Assembly (NCBI GenBank): GCA_023229795.1
Contig: JALNYP010000001.1
Location: 148,045 to 212,044 of the forward strand
Direction of reading: 5' to 3'
Source: Syntrophobacterales bacterium
GTDB lineage: Bacteria; Desulfobacterota; Desulfobaccia; Desulfobaccales; 0-14-0-80-60-11
DNA length: 64,000 nucleotides
Position numbers and translations under genes: made by a program. The notes under the pieces were generated by a model. That model searched no databases. It saw only the letters and a program-made list of their open reading frames with translations, and had not been told where the DNA came from. How positions within the stretch are numbered: position 1 is the first letter of the stretch; each line of letters opens with the position of its first letter. Below are positions 23,653 to 32,293 of this stretch, in pieces.

Positions 23653-25287
23653 ATGATTAGGATCCTGAAATCGACCGCTATCCTCCTGCTGGCCACGCTC
23701 TTGCTGGGCAGCGGCTGCGAGGACGGGAAACGACCCTGGTCTTCCGGCGCTGAGCCGGTAATCCGGCTCGACAGCGGCCCCATCGTGCCACGCCGGGACG
23801 GGGTGTACCGGGGCATTCCTTTTGCCGCGCCGCCCGTCGGGGCCGGGCGCTGGAAACCGCCGCAGCCGGTGGCTCCCTGGACCGAGCCCCGGCGCTGCGA
23901 CGCCTTTGGGCCGGTGTGCCCTCAGCCGCACTACTCCGGCCCCATGAGCGAAGACTGCCTTTTCCTCAATGTCTGGACCCCGGCCAAGAGGGATGGCGAG
24001 CGGCTGCCGGTGATGGTCTGGTTCCACGGCGGGGCCTTTATTTCCGGCAGCGGCTCCGATGAACTCTATGACGGCGCCCCTCTGGCCGGCCATGGGGTAG
24101 TGGTGGTCACCTGCAATTATCGCCTCGGGGTCCTCGGGTTTCTGGCCCATCCGCTCCTGTCCGCCGAGTCGCCCGACCGGGTCTCCGGCAATTACGGGCT
24201 GCTGGACCAGGTGGCGGCCCTGGACTGGGTCCGGCGCAATATTGCCAAATTCGGCGGCGATCCGGGGAACGTCACCATCTTCGGCCAATCGGCCGGCGCG
24301 GCAAGTGTCTGCCTGCTGATGGTCAATCCCCTGGCTAAAGGGCTGTTCCACGCGGCCATTGCCCAAAGTCCGGCCATGGTGGGCATGCTGCGCCCCCTGC
24401 GGCAGGAGCAGTTGGGGGTGGCGCCGGCGGAAACGGTGGGCCTGCGGCTCGTCCAGGAGTTGGGCCTGGACCGGGCGCGGGATATGTTGTCGAACTTGCG
24501 CCAGGTCCCATGGGCCAAGCTTAACGCCGCAGCGGCCGGGCTCGAGACAGACCTGGGGGTGGAAGTCCTCAAGCTGGTGTGGGTCCCCACCGTGGACGGC
24601 ACGGTTATCCCCGCTCATCCGGTCAGGCTGTTCGGGCAGGGCCGCCGGCAGCCGGTGCCGTTGATCACCGGCGTCACCGCGGATGAAAGCACCATCTTCC
24701 TGCCCCTGATAATGCCGCAATTTGCCAGCCCGGCGGATTACCAGCGGTCCTTGAAAGCGATGTTCGGGGAGAAGGCGGCAGAAGTTGAGCGGCTCTTGCC
24801 GGTGAGATCAAGTGCGGATTTGTGGCCTCGTCTGAAACAACTGCTCTCGGCCAAGTGGTTCGGCGCCTGGGCCGACTACCTGGCCGCCACGGCCGCATAC
24901 AGCCGGCAGCCGGCCTGGTTCTACCGGTTCACCCGCCGGGCTCCCAAGTGGGCCGCGCAGGTGCTGGCGGAGGACACGGGCCAGAAGCAGCTCTCCGCTC
25001 ATAAGCTGGGGGTGGCGCACGGCACCGAATTGTTCTCGGTCTTCGGCTTTACCAAAATACTCCTGGGCTTCGGCCCTAGCGATTGGCGTTTTTCCGACCA
25101 GGTCATGGCCTATTGGACCAATTTTGCCAAAACCCACCGGCCCCAGAGCGCCGGCTTACCGGATTGGCAGCCTTACGGCAGCCAACGGGCATATCTGGAA
25201 TTCGGGCAGGAAATCCGGCCCCGAGCCCCCCTGGACGTCAAGCTTTATAAGCTTATTGCCGATACCTGGCTGGTGTCGGCTTATTGA
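23653..25287 (+). CDS. type-B carboxylesterase/lipase lipoprotein
   Basis: 544 residues, the normal length for the cholinesterase-like family. Lipoprotein signal LLLATLLLGSGC. The N-terminal family signatures YRGIPFAAPPVG and SEDCLFLNVWTP are clear. The oxyanion loop is VWFHGGAFISGSG. The nucleophile is Ser213 in IFGQSAGAAS. The acidic residue is probably Glu in TGVTADESTIF, and the His is in VAHGTELFSVFG. It should hydrolyse carboxylic esters at the cell surface or in the periplasm. It follows the saccharopine-dehydrogenase-like gene with a 29-bp gap. Substrate unknown. Confidence 0.9.
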   Translation: MIRILKSTAILLLATLLLGSGCEDGKRPWSSGAEPVIRLDSGPIVPRRDGVYRGIPFAAPPVGAGRWKPPQPVAPWTEPRRCDAFGPVCPQPHYSGPMSEDCLFLNVWTPAKRDGERLPVMVWFHGGAFISGSGSDELYDGAPLAGHGVVVVTCNYRLGVLGFLAHPLLSAESPDRVSGNYGLLDQVAALDWVRRNIAKFGGDPGNVTIFGQSAGAASVCLLMVNPLAKGLFHAAIAQSPAMVGMLRPLRQEQLGVAPAETVGLRLVQELGLDRARDMLSNLRQVPWAKLNAAAAGLETDLGVEVLKLVWVPTVDGTVIPAHPVRLFGQGRRQPVPLITGVTADESTIFLPLIMPQFASPADYQRSLKAMFGEKAAEVERLLPVRSSADLWPRLKQLLSAKWFGAWADYLAATAAYSRQPAWFYRFTRRAPKWAAQVLAEDTGQKQLSAHKLGVAHGTELFSVFGFTKILLGFGPSDWRFSDQVMAYWTNFAKTHRPQSAGLPDWQPYGSQRAYLEFGQEIRPRAPLDVKLYKLIADTWLVSAY

Positions 25288-25353
25288 GCGGCGGGCCTGA
25301 TCTAGGTGTCCGTCGTTGGTTTAGGGCGCCCACGCAGGTGTGCCACTACGGAC

Positions 25354-26247
25354 TTACGCCTTGCCCGCCTCGGCCCGGGATACCAGCCAGAAAATCACGC
25401 CGCATACCAGGATGCCGGCCAGGAAAAGGGCTTCGGTCCAGAGGTCGTGGCTCGTCAGGGAGGCCACCAGGACTTTCCGGATAAAAGCCACCAGGGCCAA
25501 TCCCACAAAGAGTTGGAGCTTGAAGGCGCCGCCCCGGAGGCGGTCGATCTCCATATCCAGCAATTCGATGACCACCCACAGGATCAATACGGAGCCCATG
25601 GCGCTCACCAGGCCCTGGGAGAGATTCCCCTGGACAACATGAATTATGTCCTGCACCACGAGGCCCACCGCGCCCAGGGACAGGCCCAGCAGGCCCACCA
25701 CCAGCAGGATGTTGAGGCCGAAGGTGAAGCGTTGGGAAAACCGGATGAGGAGGGAGTCCAGCTTATGCGAGAGGAAGACGCGGCGAAGCTCTTCTTCGTG
25801 GTAAGTCCGGGCGATGATGTCCAGGTTCAGGTCCAGGATCTTTTCCAGCGCCCTTAACGCTCCTTCCCGCTGCCGGGGGTCCACCTCGGTTTCGATGATC
25901 TGGTGGAGGTGCTGACGGATCAGGTTCATGCCGACGTAGACGAAATGGGCCGACAGATTGATGCGCACGTGGGCCTGGCCGATGCGCTGCAGACGCTGGA
26001 AATAGCGCTCATCATAAGGGCCCTGGAACAGGGCCAGCAGCCAGAGGCGGTGCATACCCTTCAGCCGGGCGATCAGGGCGTCATCTTTCAGGTACTTGGC
26101 GGCGTCGGGAATTTGCAGAAACAGGTTGTAAAAATCGTCAACCACCCGCTCCACGTGGGGTTCCACCACGGGTAACAGGCCTTTTAAAATCTCGATGTCC
26201 GGTTCGGAGAACCGGTAGTTGTCCTTAATCTCCTGAAAAGTCCGCAT
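25354..26247 (-). CDS. protoglobin-PsiE fusion: heme-globin sensor domain with membrane domain
   Basis: 297 residues from the ATG at 26247 (GGAG upstream). Residues 1-165 match globin-coupled-sensor protoglobins: an EPHVERVVDDFYNLF helix region, then RLQRIGQAHVRINLSAHFVYVG, in which His93 fits the proximal heme ligand. Residues 170-295 are four hydrophobic helices with ILWVVIELLDMEIDRLRGGAFKLQLFVGLALVAFIRKVLV, the signature of the PsiE (phosphate-starvation-inducible E) family. It would be a membrane protein whose cytoplasmic globin senses O2 or another gas. There is no methyl-accepting, cyclase or kinase output. The function of PsiE is unknown. Confidence 0.75.
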   Translation of the reverse strand: MRTFQEIKDNYRFSEPDIEILKGLLPVVEPHVERVVDDFYNLFLQIPDAAKYLKDDALIARLKGMHRLWLLALFQGPYDERYFQRLQRIGQAHVRINLSAHFVYVGMNLIRQHLHQIIETEVDPRQREGALRALEKILDLNLDIIARTYHEEELRRVFLSHKLDSLLIRFSQRFTFGLNILLVVGLLGLSLGAVGLVVQDIIHVVQGNLSQGLVSAMGSVLILWVVIELLDMEIDRLRGGAFKLQLFVGLALVAFIRKVLVASLTSHDLWTEALFLAGILVCGVIFWLVSRAEAGKA

Positions 26248-26325
26248 GGCTAAAACTCCGGGGCGAAAAGGGGAAAGGGCGAAGAGGCGAAAAGGGATGA
26301 ACGTCCAAACTCCCATAGTAATTGG

Positions 26326-26614
26326 TCATATGCCCTCCACCAGCTTGATTTCCTCAGCGGTCAGATTATACAGTTCATAAACCAGTTGGTCGATCAGGCG
26401 GTTGGTGGCTGCGATTTGCCGTTCCAGCACCACCTCTTCCTGGGAGGTTTGGGCCGCGGCCAACTCCTGGTTCCGGACCAGCATACGTTCCACCATGGCT
26501 ACCATGCGGTCATGGCGGGATTTGTCCTCAGGGTCATTAAAATTAATAAAACGGAATGGCATTGATTTTAGTTCGTTCGTGCCAACATTGTTATTAGTGC
26601 TTGTGCACTTTAAA
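26326..26614 (-). pseudogene. C-terminal end of the type IIG enzyme, displaced by a frameshift
   Basis: This reading frame (CTSTNNNVGTNELKSMPFR ... QLVYELYNLTAEEIKLVEGI) is the usual last ~95 residues of Eco57I/TaqI-like methylase-nucleases. It continues from the preceding frame after a one-base shift within the CTTTAAA tract at 26608-26614. Removing one base of this tract gives a continuous protein ending at 26326. Confidence 0.8.
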
Positions 26615-29290
26615 TCGCCATTGAAACAGAGAGGAATTAAATATACCAAGTAAATATTCTAATTTGTATTCGCTATGATCATTAATAGAAATAGAATTAG
26701 TAGAATCTGCAAAATACGTAACTGGCTTTATTAATGTTGCGACAATTCTTAAATATTCATCAACTCCTGTTATTCTTTGGGTTGCGATTCTCTGATGTTT
26801 TACTGATCCTCTTGCTGATTCTTTTTTTAAAAAATCCTCTTCATTAAAATATTCTCTATGACTCTGGCTTAATTTTTCTCTTATAATGTAACGTCCAACC
26901 TCAACTCCTTTTAACAAGCGTATATCATTTATGTTGTCAGTAATATAATCTCTAAAAATAGTCTGATTAATTTCACCTCTTCTAATTGTAAAATCAATAA
27001 CTTCACCGAGTCGATTAACATTAGGTGCAGAATGTATTTTAAGACAAAGTTTCCAATTATTATTATCTACCAATGGTATCGGAATATTTATTGGATCAAT
27101 TTGATATAATTCTTTCAAGGTAACGGTATTCTCGCGAGGATTATCATCGAAACTATTCCAAGGATAAACTTTTATATTTATTTCAGTCATCTCATTAAGA
27201 ATCATACTTTTAATTCCAGAAATAATAACAGTCGATAGTTTTGCACCATAAAAGACTCTCTTGTTAGCGTTGTCTTTTTGGGGAAAGCAATCTGCTATCA
27301 TATGAGTGAGTGAAGTTATCAAGTATTTGCGACTCCGTACGCAACTGATATCGGCTAAAATAGATAAAGGTACGATCATACCAAAGTTGCCATCATTTTG
27401 AAGAATAGAAATGGACCTGATTAAGAAAAATCGGTAAAGATTTAACTTACCACCCATTGCAGGCTGATATTCAAAATTTATTTTTACATAATCGCTAAGT
27501 GCAGTATGTGGCCATGAACTCTCTCCACGCTCTTTTTCCAATACATCATAAGGCGGATTGCCGATTACCACTTTAAATCCACCTGAGGCCATGATCTCGG
27601 GGAATTCGGCCTGCCAGTCAAAGGCGTTGACCCGATAAGTCTCCTCGTCATCCAGCAAGGTCATCTGGCGGCCATGATAGAAATCCGGGCCGATGAGGCT
27701 GTTGCCGCACTTGATGTTCTGCCCGAGGTCCGGCAAGGCCCGCTGATTTAACGTCAGTTGGCCCTTCACCGACTGGTCATTCTCGCCTTCCAAGACTTTG
27801 AGGAGCAAAGATAATTTGGTAACTTCCACGGCCTGGGAGTCGATGTCAACGCCGAAGATATGGTCCAAGAGGATGCGTTTGCGTTCGGTGATAGTCAATT
27901 TCCAGCCGCCGCCGGCGGCCTGGTAGAGGCGGGGATTTCGCCCCCTCGCCCACCGGGCGGGATCGTTTTGAAGATAAGCATTGAGGTGCCAATCAAGCAA
28001 GTATTGATAAGCGCCCAGGAGAAATGAACCGGAGCCGCAGGCCGGGTCAAGGATTTTTAGTTGGCCCGCGGCGCCGCGGGGGCCGGGTTTTTTCCCTTCC
28101 AGCCAATGGCCCACGGTCTGGCGGACAATATAGTCCACGATATAGGTGGGTGTATAATAAACGCCGCCCGCCTTTCTGACCTCGGGTTTATAATCCACCC
28201 TGGCCTGGTGGCCGGCAGTCAGGCGGATCACTTTCCCCAAGAATTGCTCATAGACCTGACCGAGGATATCCGCGGGCAACACCGAAAATTCGTAGGGGCT
28301 GTCGGGGTAGTAAAGATTTTTAAAGACATCCTTCAAAACTTTATCGTCTATGGATAGATTAGGAGTGAGGCTGTCGACGGACGATGACTGGCCTCTTTCG
28401 GCGCGGAAATGGAAAAGACCGGAATTATAGCGGTCATCGGCCCGACGAAACAGATGAAAGAGGCGCTGATAAATCTGATTGCCATTTTGCAGGGCCATCA
28501 GAGCGCCATAAGGTTCCATGCCCCGGTCTTCACAGATGCGCAGGAAAATGATGCGGTCAATAGTGACCTGGACGGCATAGTTAAGGTGGCGCTGGGTTAA
28601 GGCGGGATTTCTGAGGGCGATATTTTTTGCCAGTAACTCCCGCCAGCGTTCAATCTCCCCCAAAAAAGCGGCATCGACTTCGGCGGTGCCTTTCTTGGCT
28701 TTCTTGGACTCGGCGTATTTGTCAAATGATCCCTTGAGGACGGCTTCCCGGGAAAAAATGCCGGCAAAGTCGGCCCAGCGGTCCTGATAATCTGGGTATT
28801 CCAGCAAGAAAATCCGAGAATTTGAGGCCTTGTCGGTCTTTTCCGGCTTAATCCGGCAATCATAGACTGCGAGGTAGTCGAAATTAGTGAGGATGCTAAG
28901 AGGTAGTTTGGCGCTCCAGGCATAGCGCCGCAATTGGTAGGCTGAAGCTGAGTCTTCTTTGATATTTATGGCGGGCTTTTTGGCTTCGACAAAAAACTTG
29001 CGCGCCCCGCCGATGCGGAAACTATAATCCGGGGCCTTGGTAAGGCCGCCGATTTTGATGGCATCTTCGTGGACCACATCTTTATAAGGTTCGGCATACC
29101 CCCGTTCATTATCAACATCCCAACCCAAGGCTTTAAAAAACGGATCCAAAAACTCTCTGCGAAGCTGCGTTTCATTATAGGCGGCTTGTCGATAAGCCCC
29201 TAAATTACGGTGGAAACGTTCGATTAATTCAAGGATTTTTTCCGGTACGGCAATACTCATATTCCGGCCTGCGCTGATAATTTCTTTCAT
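26594..29290 (-). CDS. type IIG restriction-modification enzyme (PD-(D/E)XK nuclease plus N6-adenine methylase), frameshifted near 3' end
   Basis: 898 residues before a premature stop. The N-terminal nuclease-like domain has APDYSFRIGG and FFVEAKKPAI (about residues 86-103), an Asp/Glu-x-Lys motif. The methyltransferase part has motif I LKILDPACGSGSFLLGAY (about 415) and motif IV VVIGNPPYDV (about 578). The region after it should be target recognition. It would methylate adenine and cleave unmodified DNA in one polypeptide. The first 575 residues have neighbour-like GC, but 26640-27560 is strongly AT-rich, suggesting a swapped recognition domain. A one-base shift near 26610 cuts off the usual C-terminus. 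No other restriction genes lie nearby. Confidence 0.88.
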   Translation of the reverse strand: MKEIISAGRNMSIAVPEKILELIERFHRNLGAYRQAAYNETQLRREFLDPFFKALGWDVDNERGYAEPYKDVVHEDAIKIGGLTKAPDYSFRIGGARKFFVEAKKPAINIKEDSASAYQLRRYAWSAKLPLSILTNFDYLAVYDCRIKPEKTDKASNSRIFLLEYPDYQDRWADFAGIFSREAVLKGSFDKYAESKKAKKGTAEVDAAFLGEIERWRELLAKNIALRNPALTQRHLNYAVQVTIDRIIFLRICEDRGMEPYGALMALQNGNQIYQRLFHLFRRADDRYNSGLFHFRAERGQSSSVDSLTPNLSIDDKVLKDVFKNLYYPDSPYEFSVLPADILGQVYEQFLGKVIRLTAGHQARVDYKPEVRKAGGVYYTPTYIVDYIVRQTVGHWLEGKKPGPRGAAGQLKILDPACGSGSFLLGAYQYLLDWHLNAYLQNDPARWARGRNPRLYQAAGGGWKLTITERKRILLDHIFGVDIDSQAVEVTKLSLLLKVLEGENDQSVKGQLTLNQRALPDLGQNIKCGNSLIGPDFYHGRQMTLLDDEETYRVNAFDWQAEFPEIMASGGFKVVIGNPPYDVLEKERGESSWPHTALSDYVKINFEYQPAMGGKLNLYRFFLIRSISILQNDGNFGMIVPLSILADISCVRSRKYLITSLTHMIADCFPQKDNANKRVFYGAKLSTVIISGIKSMILNEMTEINIKVYPWNSFDDNPRENTVTLKELYQIDPINIPIPLVDNNNWKLCLKIHSAPNVNRLGEVIDFTIRRGEINQTIFRDYITDNINDIRLLKGVEVGRYIIREKLSQSHREYFNEEDFLKKESARGSVKHQRIATQRITGVDEYLRIVATLIKPVTYFADSTNSISINDHSEYKLEYLLGIFNSSLFQWRFKVHKH

Positions 29291-29453
29291 TGAGGCGCTC
29301 TCAGACTATTTATCTATCCTCTTTCTATCACATTCATTTTATTAATTAAATTGAAATTGATCCCTTTATTTTATGATAACATGCTCAAAAAGAAGATTGT
29401 TGACAGAAGCGGGGTTAGCTATAATTCGACAGATTATGCGTCTATGGGGCTTT

Positions 29454-30821
29454 ATGGGACTTAAGACCATAGCTTTGTTGATATCTTCTCTCCTGTGGGC
29501 CGTCAGCGCCCCGGCCGCGGCCCCGCCCCTGACCCTGGGGGAGGCCATGCTGCTGGCCCTGAAGTACAACCCGGCGCTCAAGGCCGCGGGCATGACCGTG
29601 GAGACCGCGGAGGCGGACCTGGCCAAGGCCCGGGCCCGGTTCCTGCCCACGGTGAACTTCCAGGAGACCTACAACTATTCCAATAATCCCACCCAGGTCT
29701 TCATGAATAAATTGAATCAACGGGTCTTCACCGGCCAGGACTTCCTTCTCAATAACCTGAATAATCCCAATGCCTTCGGCGACTTTCGCTCCGGCCTGGT
29801 GATGCGCCAGCCCCTGTTTCAGGCGGGTGAGGCCTATCTGGGCTACCAGCAGGCCAGGTTGGGCCGGGAGATGGCCGCAGCTTACGTGCTCAGTGCCCGG
29901 CAGCAGTTGTTGTTCCAGGTGACGCAGGCCTATTTCGGGCTGCAATTGGCCCAGGCGAAGCTCTCCGTGGTGCAGCAGGCCCACAAGACCGCGGCAGAGC
30001 ACCTGAAAATTGCTCAAACCCGGTTTAAGGCCGGCACGGTGGTCAACGCCGACGTCCTCTCCGCCCAGGTGCACCTGGCCAAACTTACCCAGGAAGAGAT
30101 GACCGCGGCCAGCCAGGTGAAGATCGCGGCCAGCGCCCTGTCCACGGTGGTGGGCCAACCCGAGGCAGGGACGCGGCCCCTGGCCCCGGCTCCCACGGAG
30201 CCGGCCCCCGTGCCGGCCAAGCTGGACGACCTGCAGCGCACCGCCCAGGAAAAGCGCCCGGACCTCAAGCAGTTGGAGCTCACGGCCCGGGTGGCCCAGC
30301 AGGAATCCAGCAAGGCCCGCTACAATTACCTGCCCCGGCTGCACGTGGTGGCGGAGTACGACGTAGACCAGCGGCGGCTGTTCGGCACCAGCGCCGACAG
30401 CTACACGGTGATGGCGCTGCTCAATTTCAACCTGTTCAACGGCCTGGCGGACCTGGCCAGGGTCAAAGAGACCAGGGCCAAAGAGACCCAGGCCCGGGAC
30501 CTGAAACGGGACCTGGAAGACCGGGTGCGCCACCAGGTGACCGAGACCATTCTCACCCTGAAGACGGCCCATGAGCGCCTGCGGGTGGCTGAGACCGCGG
30601 TGGCCCAGGCCCGGGAAAGTTTAAGGCTGATCCGCCTGCGGTACGAGACGGGTCTGACGATTCTGGTGGATTTGCTCACCGCCGAAGACGCGGCCAAAAA
30701 CGCCGAACTGAGCCGGGTGACGGCCCTGTTCGACACCTACCTGGCCCAGGCGGGCCTGGACCTGGCCCTGGGCACCATCTCCGGGCCGGTGGCGGAGAAT
30801 GCGCAGCACGAGAAGAAGTAA
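29454..30821 (+). CDS. TolC-family outer-membrane efflux channel protein
   Basis: Signal peptide MGLKTIALLISSLLWAVSAPAAA, then PPLTLGEAMLLALKYNPALKAAG, the standard opening of the TolC fold. Two similar helical halves follow, with repeated FLPTVNFQETYNYSNN-type strand entries and long heptad helices (YFGLQLAQAKLSVVQQAHKTA, RLRYETGLTILVDLLTAEDAA). It is the exit duct of a tripartite pump. The start is uncertain: 29454 gives the cleanest signal, while 29436 and 29373 are in-frame alternatives without better ribosome-binding sites. It heads the operon with the adaptor (30970) and pump (32294). Confidence 0.9.
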   Translation: MGLKTIALLISSLLWAVSAPAAAPPLTLGEAMLLALKYNPALKAAGMTVETAEADLAKARARFLPTVNFQETYNYSNNPTQVFMNKLNQRVFTGQDFLLNNLNNPNAFGDFRSGLVMRQPLFQAGEAYLGYQQARLGREMAAAYVLSARQQLLFQVTQAYFGLQLAQAKLSVVQQAHKTAAEHLKIAQTRFKAGTVVNADVLSAQVHLAKLTQEEMTAASQVKIAASALSTVVGQPEAGTRPLAPAPTEPAPVPAKLDDLQRTAQEKRPDLKQLELTARVAQQESSKARYNYLPRLHVVAEYDVDQRRLFGTSADSYTVMALLNFNLFNGLADLARVKETRAKETQARDLKRDLEDRVRHQVTETILTLKTAHERLRVAETAVAQARESLRLIRLRYETGLTILVDLLTAEDAAKNAELSRVTALFDTYLAQAGLDLALGTISGPVAENAQHEKK

Positions 30822-30833
30822 CAACCGATCCTC

Positions 30834-30892
30834 GTAGGGAAGCACCTGCGTGTGCGTCCAAAAGAAGGGCGGACACTTAGGTCCGCCCCTAC
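30834..30892. repeat. dispersed palindromic repeat, 59 bp (copy 2)
   Basis: Starts GTAGGGAAGCACCTG, ends AGGTCCGCCCCTAC. It matches 10677-10736 over its whole length, with differences mostly in the left arm. It sits between the TolC and adaptor genes. A degraded GGGGGCG...CGTCCTTA palindrome follows at about 30915-30945. Confidence 0.75.
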
Positions 30893-30969
30893 GGCGATTG
30901 GGTGGGTTTGACGAGTGGGGGCGTGTTTGAAACCCGTCCTTACCATCGACCTTGGCGGGACCTGAAAAC

Positions 30970-31986
30970 ATGGCAGATAAAAAGAAAATCATCGGTTTGA
31001 GCGTCCTGGTGGTGGGGGCCGTCGTGCTCATGGTCTGGCTGGCGGGGCTCCTGCATTTCGGCAAGATTGCGCCCGGCCTGGTGCCCCTGGCCGGCACGCC
31101 GCCCCCAGGCCGGGTCCTGATCGTGACGGAAACCGAGATTCCCCGGGACCTGGAGGTCCTGGGCGCGGTGATCAGTAAAAGCCTGGCCCAGGTGTCTTCC
31201 CAGGTCCCCGGCCGGGTGGCTAAGATTTGGGTGGAGGCCGGTAGCCGGGTCAAGCCGGGGGACCCTTTGGTGACGCTCTCCGCGGCGGAATTCCAGGCCC
31301 GGCTGAACCAGGCCCAGGCGCAATTGACGCAGGCCGCGGCGGATTATAAACGTTACCAGTTCCTGTTCAAGGAAGGCGCGGCCAGCCCCCAGGAGTTCGG
31401 GGCCATAGAGGCCCGCTATAAAACGGCCCAGGCGCAGGTTTCCGAGGCCGCGACGATGAAGGGCTATACCGTGGTCAAGGCCCCGGAGGCCGGGGTGGTG
31501 GCCGAACGCAAGGTGGCGGTGGGGGACCTGGCCCAGCCCGGGCAAATGCTGGTGGCGCTTTATAACCCGGACCTGCTCCAGATCGAGGGCGAAGTCAACG
31601 ACAGCTACCGGGAACAGGTGAAGGTGGGCGAGACGGCCCAGGTGAGCGTGCCCGCGGTGAAATTCGAGGCGAGTCTCCCCCTGGCCGAAATTTTTCCCAT
31701 CAGCGCCGCGGGCAGCCGCACCTTCAAGGTGCGCACCGCCAGGCTCACCAACCCGCTCCTGGTGCCGGGGATGTTCGCCCGCCTGACGCTGCCCCTGGGG
31801 TCCGGCCGGGGCATTCTTATCCCCAAAGAGGCGGTCTCCACCGTGGGCCAGCTCACCATGGTGCGGGTGGTGGTGAAAGAGGCCTCCGAACTGCGGCAGG
31901 TGAAATTGGGGCGGCAGGTGGGGGAGCAGGTGGAAGTGCTGGCGGGGTTACAGGCGGGGGATAGGATAATCTTGGCGAAGGAATAG
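30970..31986 (+). CDS. RND efflux periplasmic adaptor subunit
   Basis: 338 residues from the ATG at 30970; a TTG at 30952 is possible but has no better site. One N-terminal membrane anchor (IIGLSVLVVGAVVLMVWLAGLL). Then the first lipoyl half SLAQVSSQVPGRVAKIWVEAGSRVKPGDPL, a rather short alpha-hairpin and the second half YTVVKAPEAGVVAERKVAVGDLAQPGQ. Beta-barrel and membrane-proximal domains end in QAGDRIILAKE. It links the TolC-type channel encoded upstream with the pump encoded downstream. The adaptor is clearly a different branch from the one at 15129. Confidence 0.9.
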   Translation: MADKKKIIGLSVLVVGAVVLMVWLAGLLHFGKIAPGLVPLAGTPPPGRVLIVTETEIPRDLEVLGAVISKSLAQVSSQVPGRVAKIWVEAGSRVKPGDPLVTLSAAEFQARLNQAQAQLTQAAADYKRYQFLFKEGAASPQEFGAIEARYKTAQAQVSEAATMKGYTVVKAPEAGVVAERKVAVGDLAQPGQMLVALYNPDLLQIEGEVNDSYREQVKVGETAQVSVPAVKFEASLPLAEIFPISAAGSRTFKVRTARLTNPLLVPGMFARLTLPLGSGRGILIPKEAVSTVGQLTMVRVVVKEASELRQVKLGRQVGEQVEVLAGLQAGDRIILAKE

Positions 31987-32293
31987 TTTTGGGGAGCCGC
32001 AGGATTTACCGGAAAAGCCAAAATCCCCCTTTGCCAAAGGGGGACTTTAAAAACGCCTTTTTGATAACGGGGAGAATGGGGATTTTCATTGCCTAGGGTA
32101 AGACCCTTGTGGTTCAAGTCCTGTGCCGGCGCAAGCAGGACGCCTGTGTCACCATTTCCCTGGTTCCTAAGCTCGGATAGGGAACGAGAATGAAATGGTG
32201 GGCCGTGCCCACCCTACGGCTGATAGCTGGCCTGGGGCCGCCATAAAGCGGCGTGCGCAGCACGCCCTAAGACTTAATTGCTGACCTCTAACC
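31987..32293. other. 307-bp spacer inside efflux operon, filled with short palindromes
   Basis: It contains the CCCCCTTTG repeat at 32021, a GGTGGGC-CGT-GCCCACC hairpin near 32196 and an imperfect CGGCGTGCGCAGCACGCC palindrome near 32250. No coding frame is convincing. Confidence 0.5.
32021..32048. repeat. dispersed CCCCCTTT/AAAGGGGG hairpin repeat
   Basis: Reads AAATCCCCCTTTG then CCAAAGGGGGACTTT. The same sequence type is present as a larger double copy at 63738-63830. Confidence 0.7.

Noticed and set aside
32100..32155. tRNA-like stretch (GGTTCAAGTCC resembling a T-loop)
   Set aside because: The bases on both sides do not pair to a 5-bp T stem, and no anticodon or acceptor stem can be formed around it.
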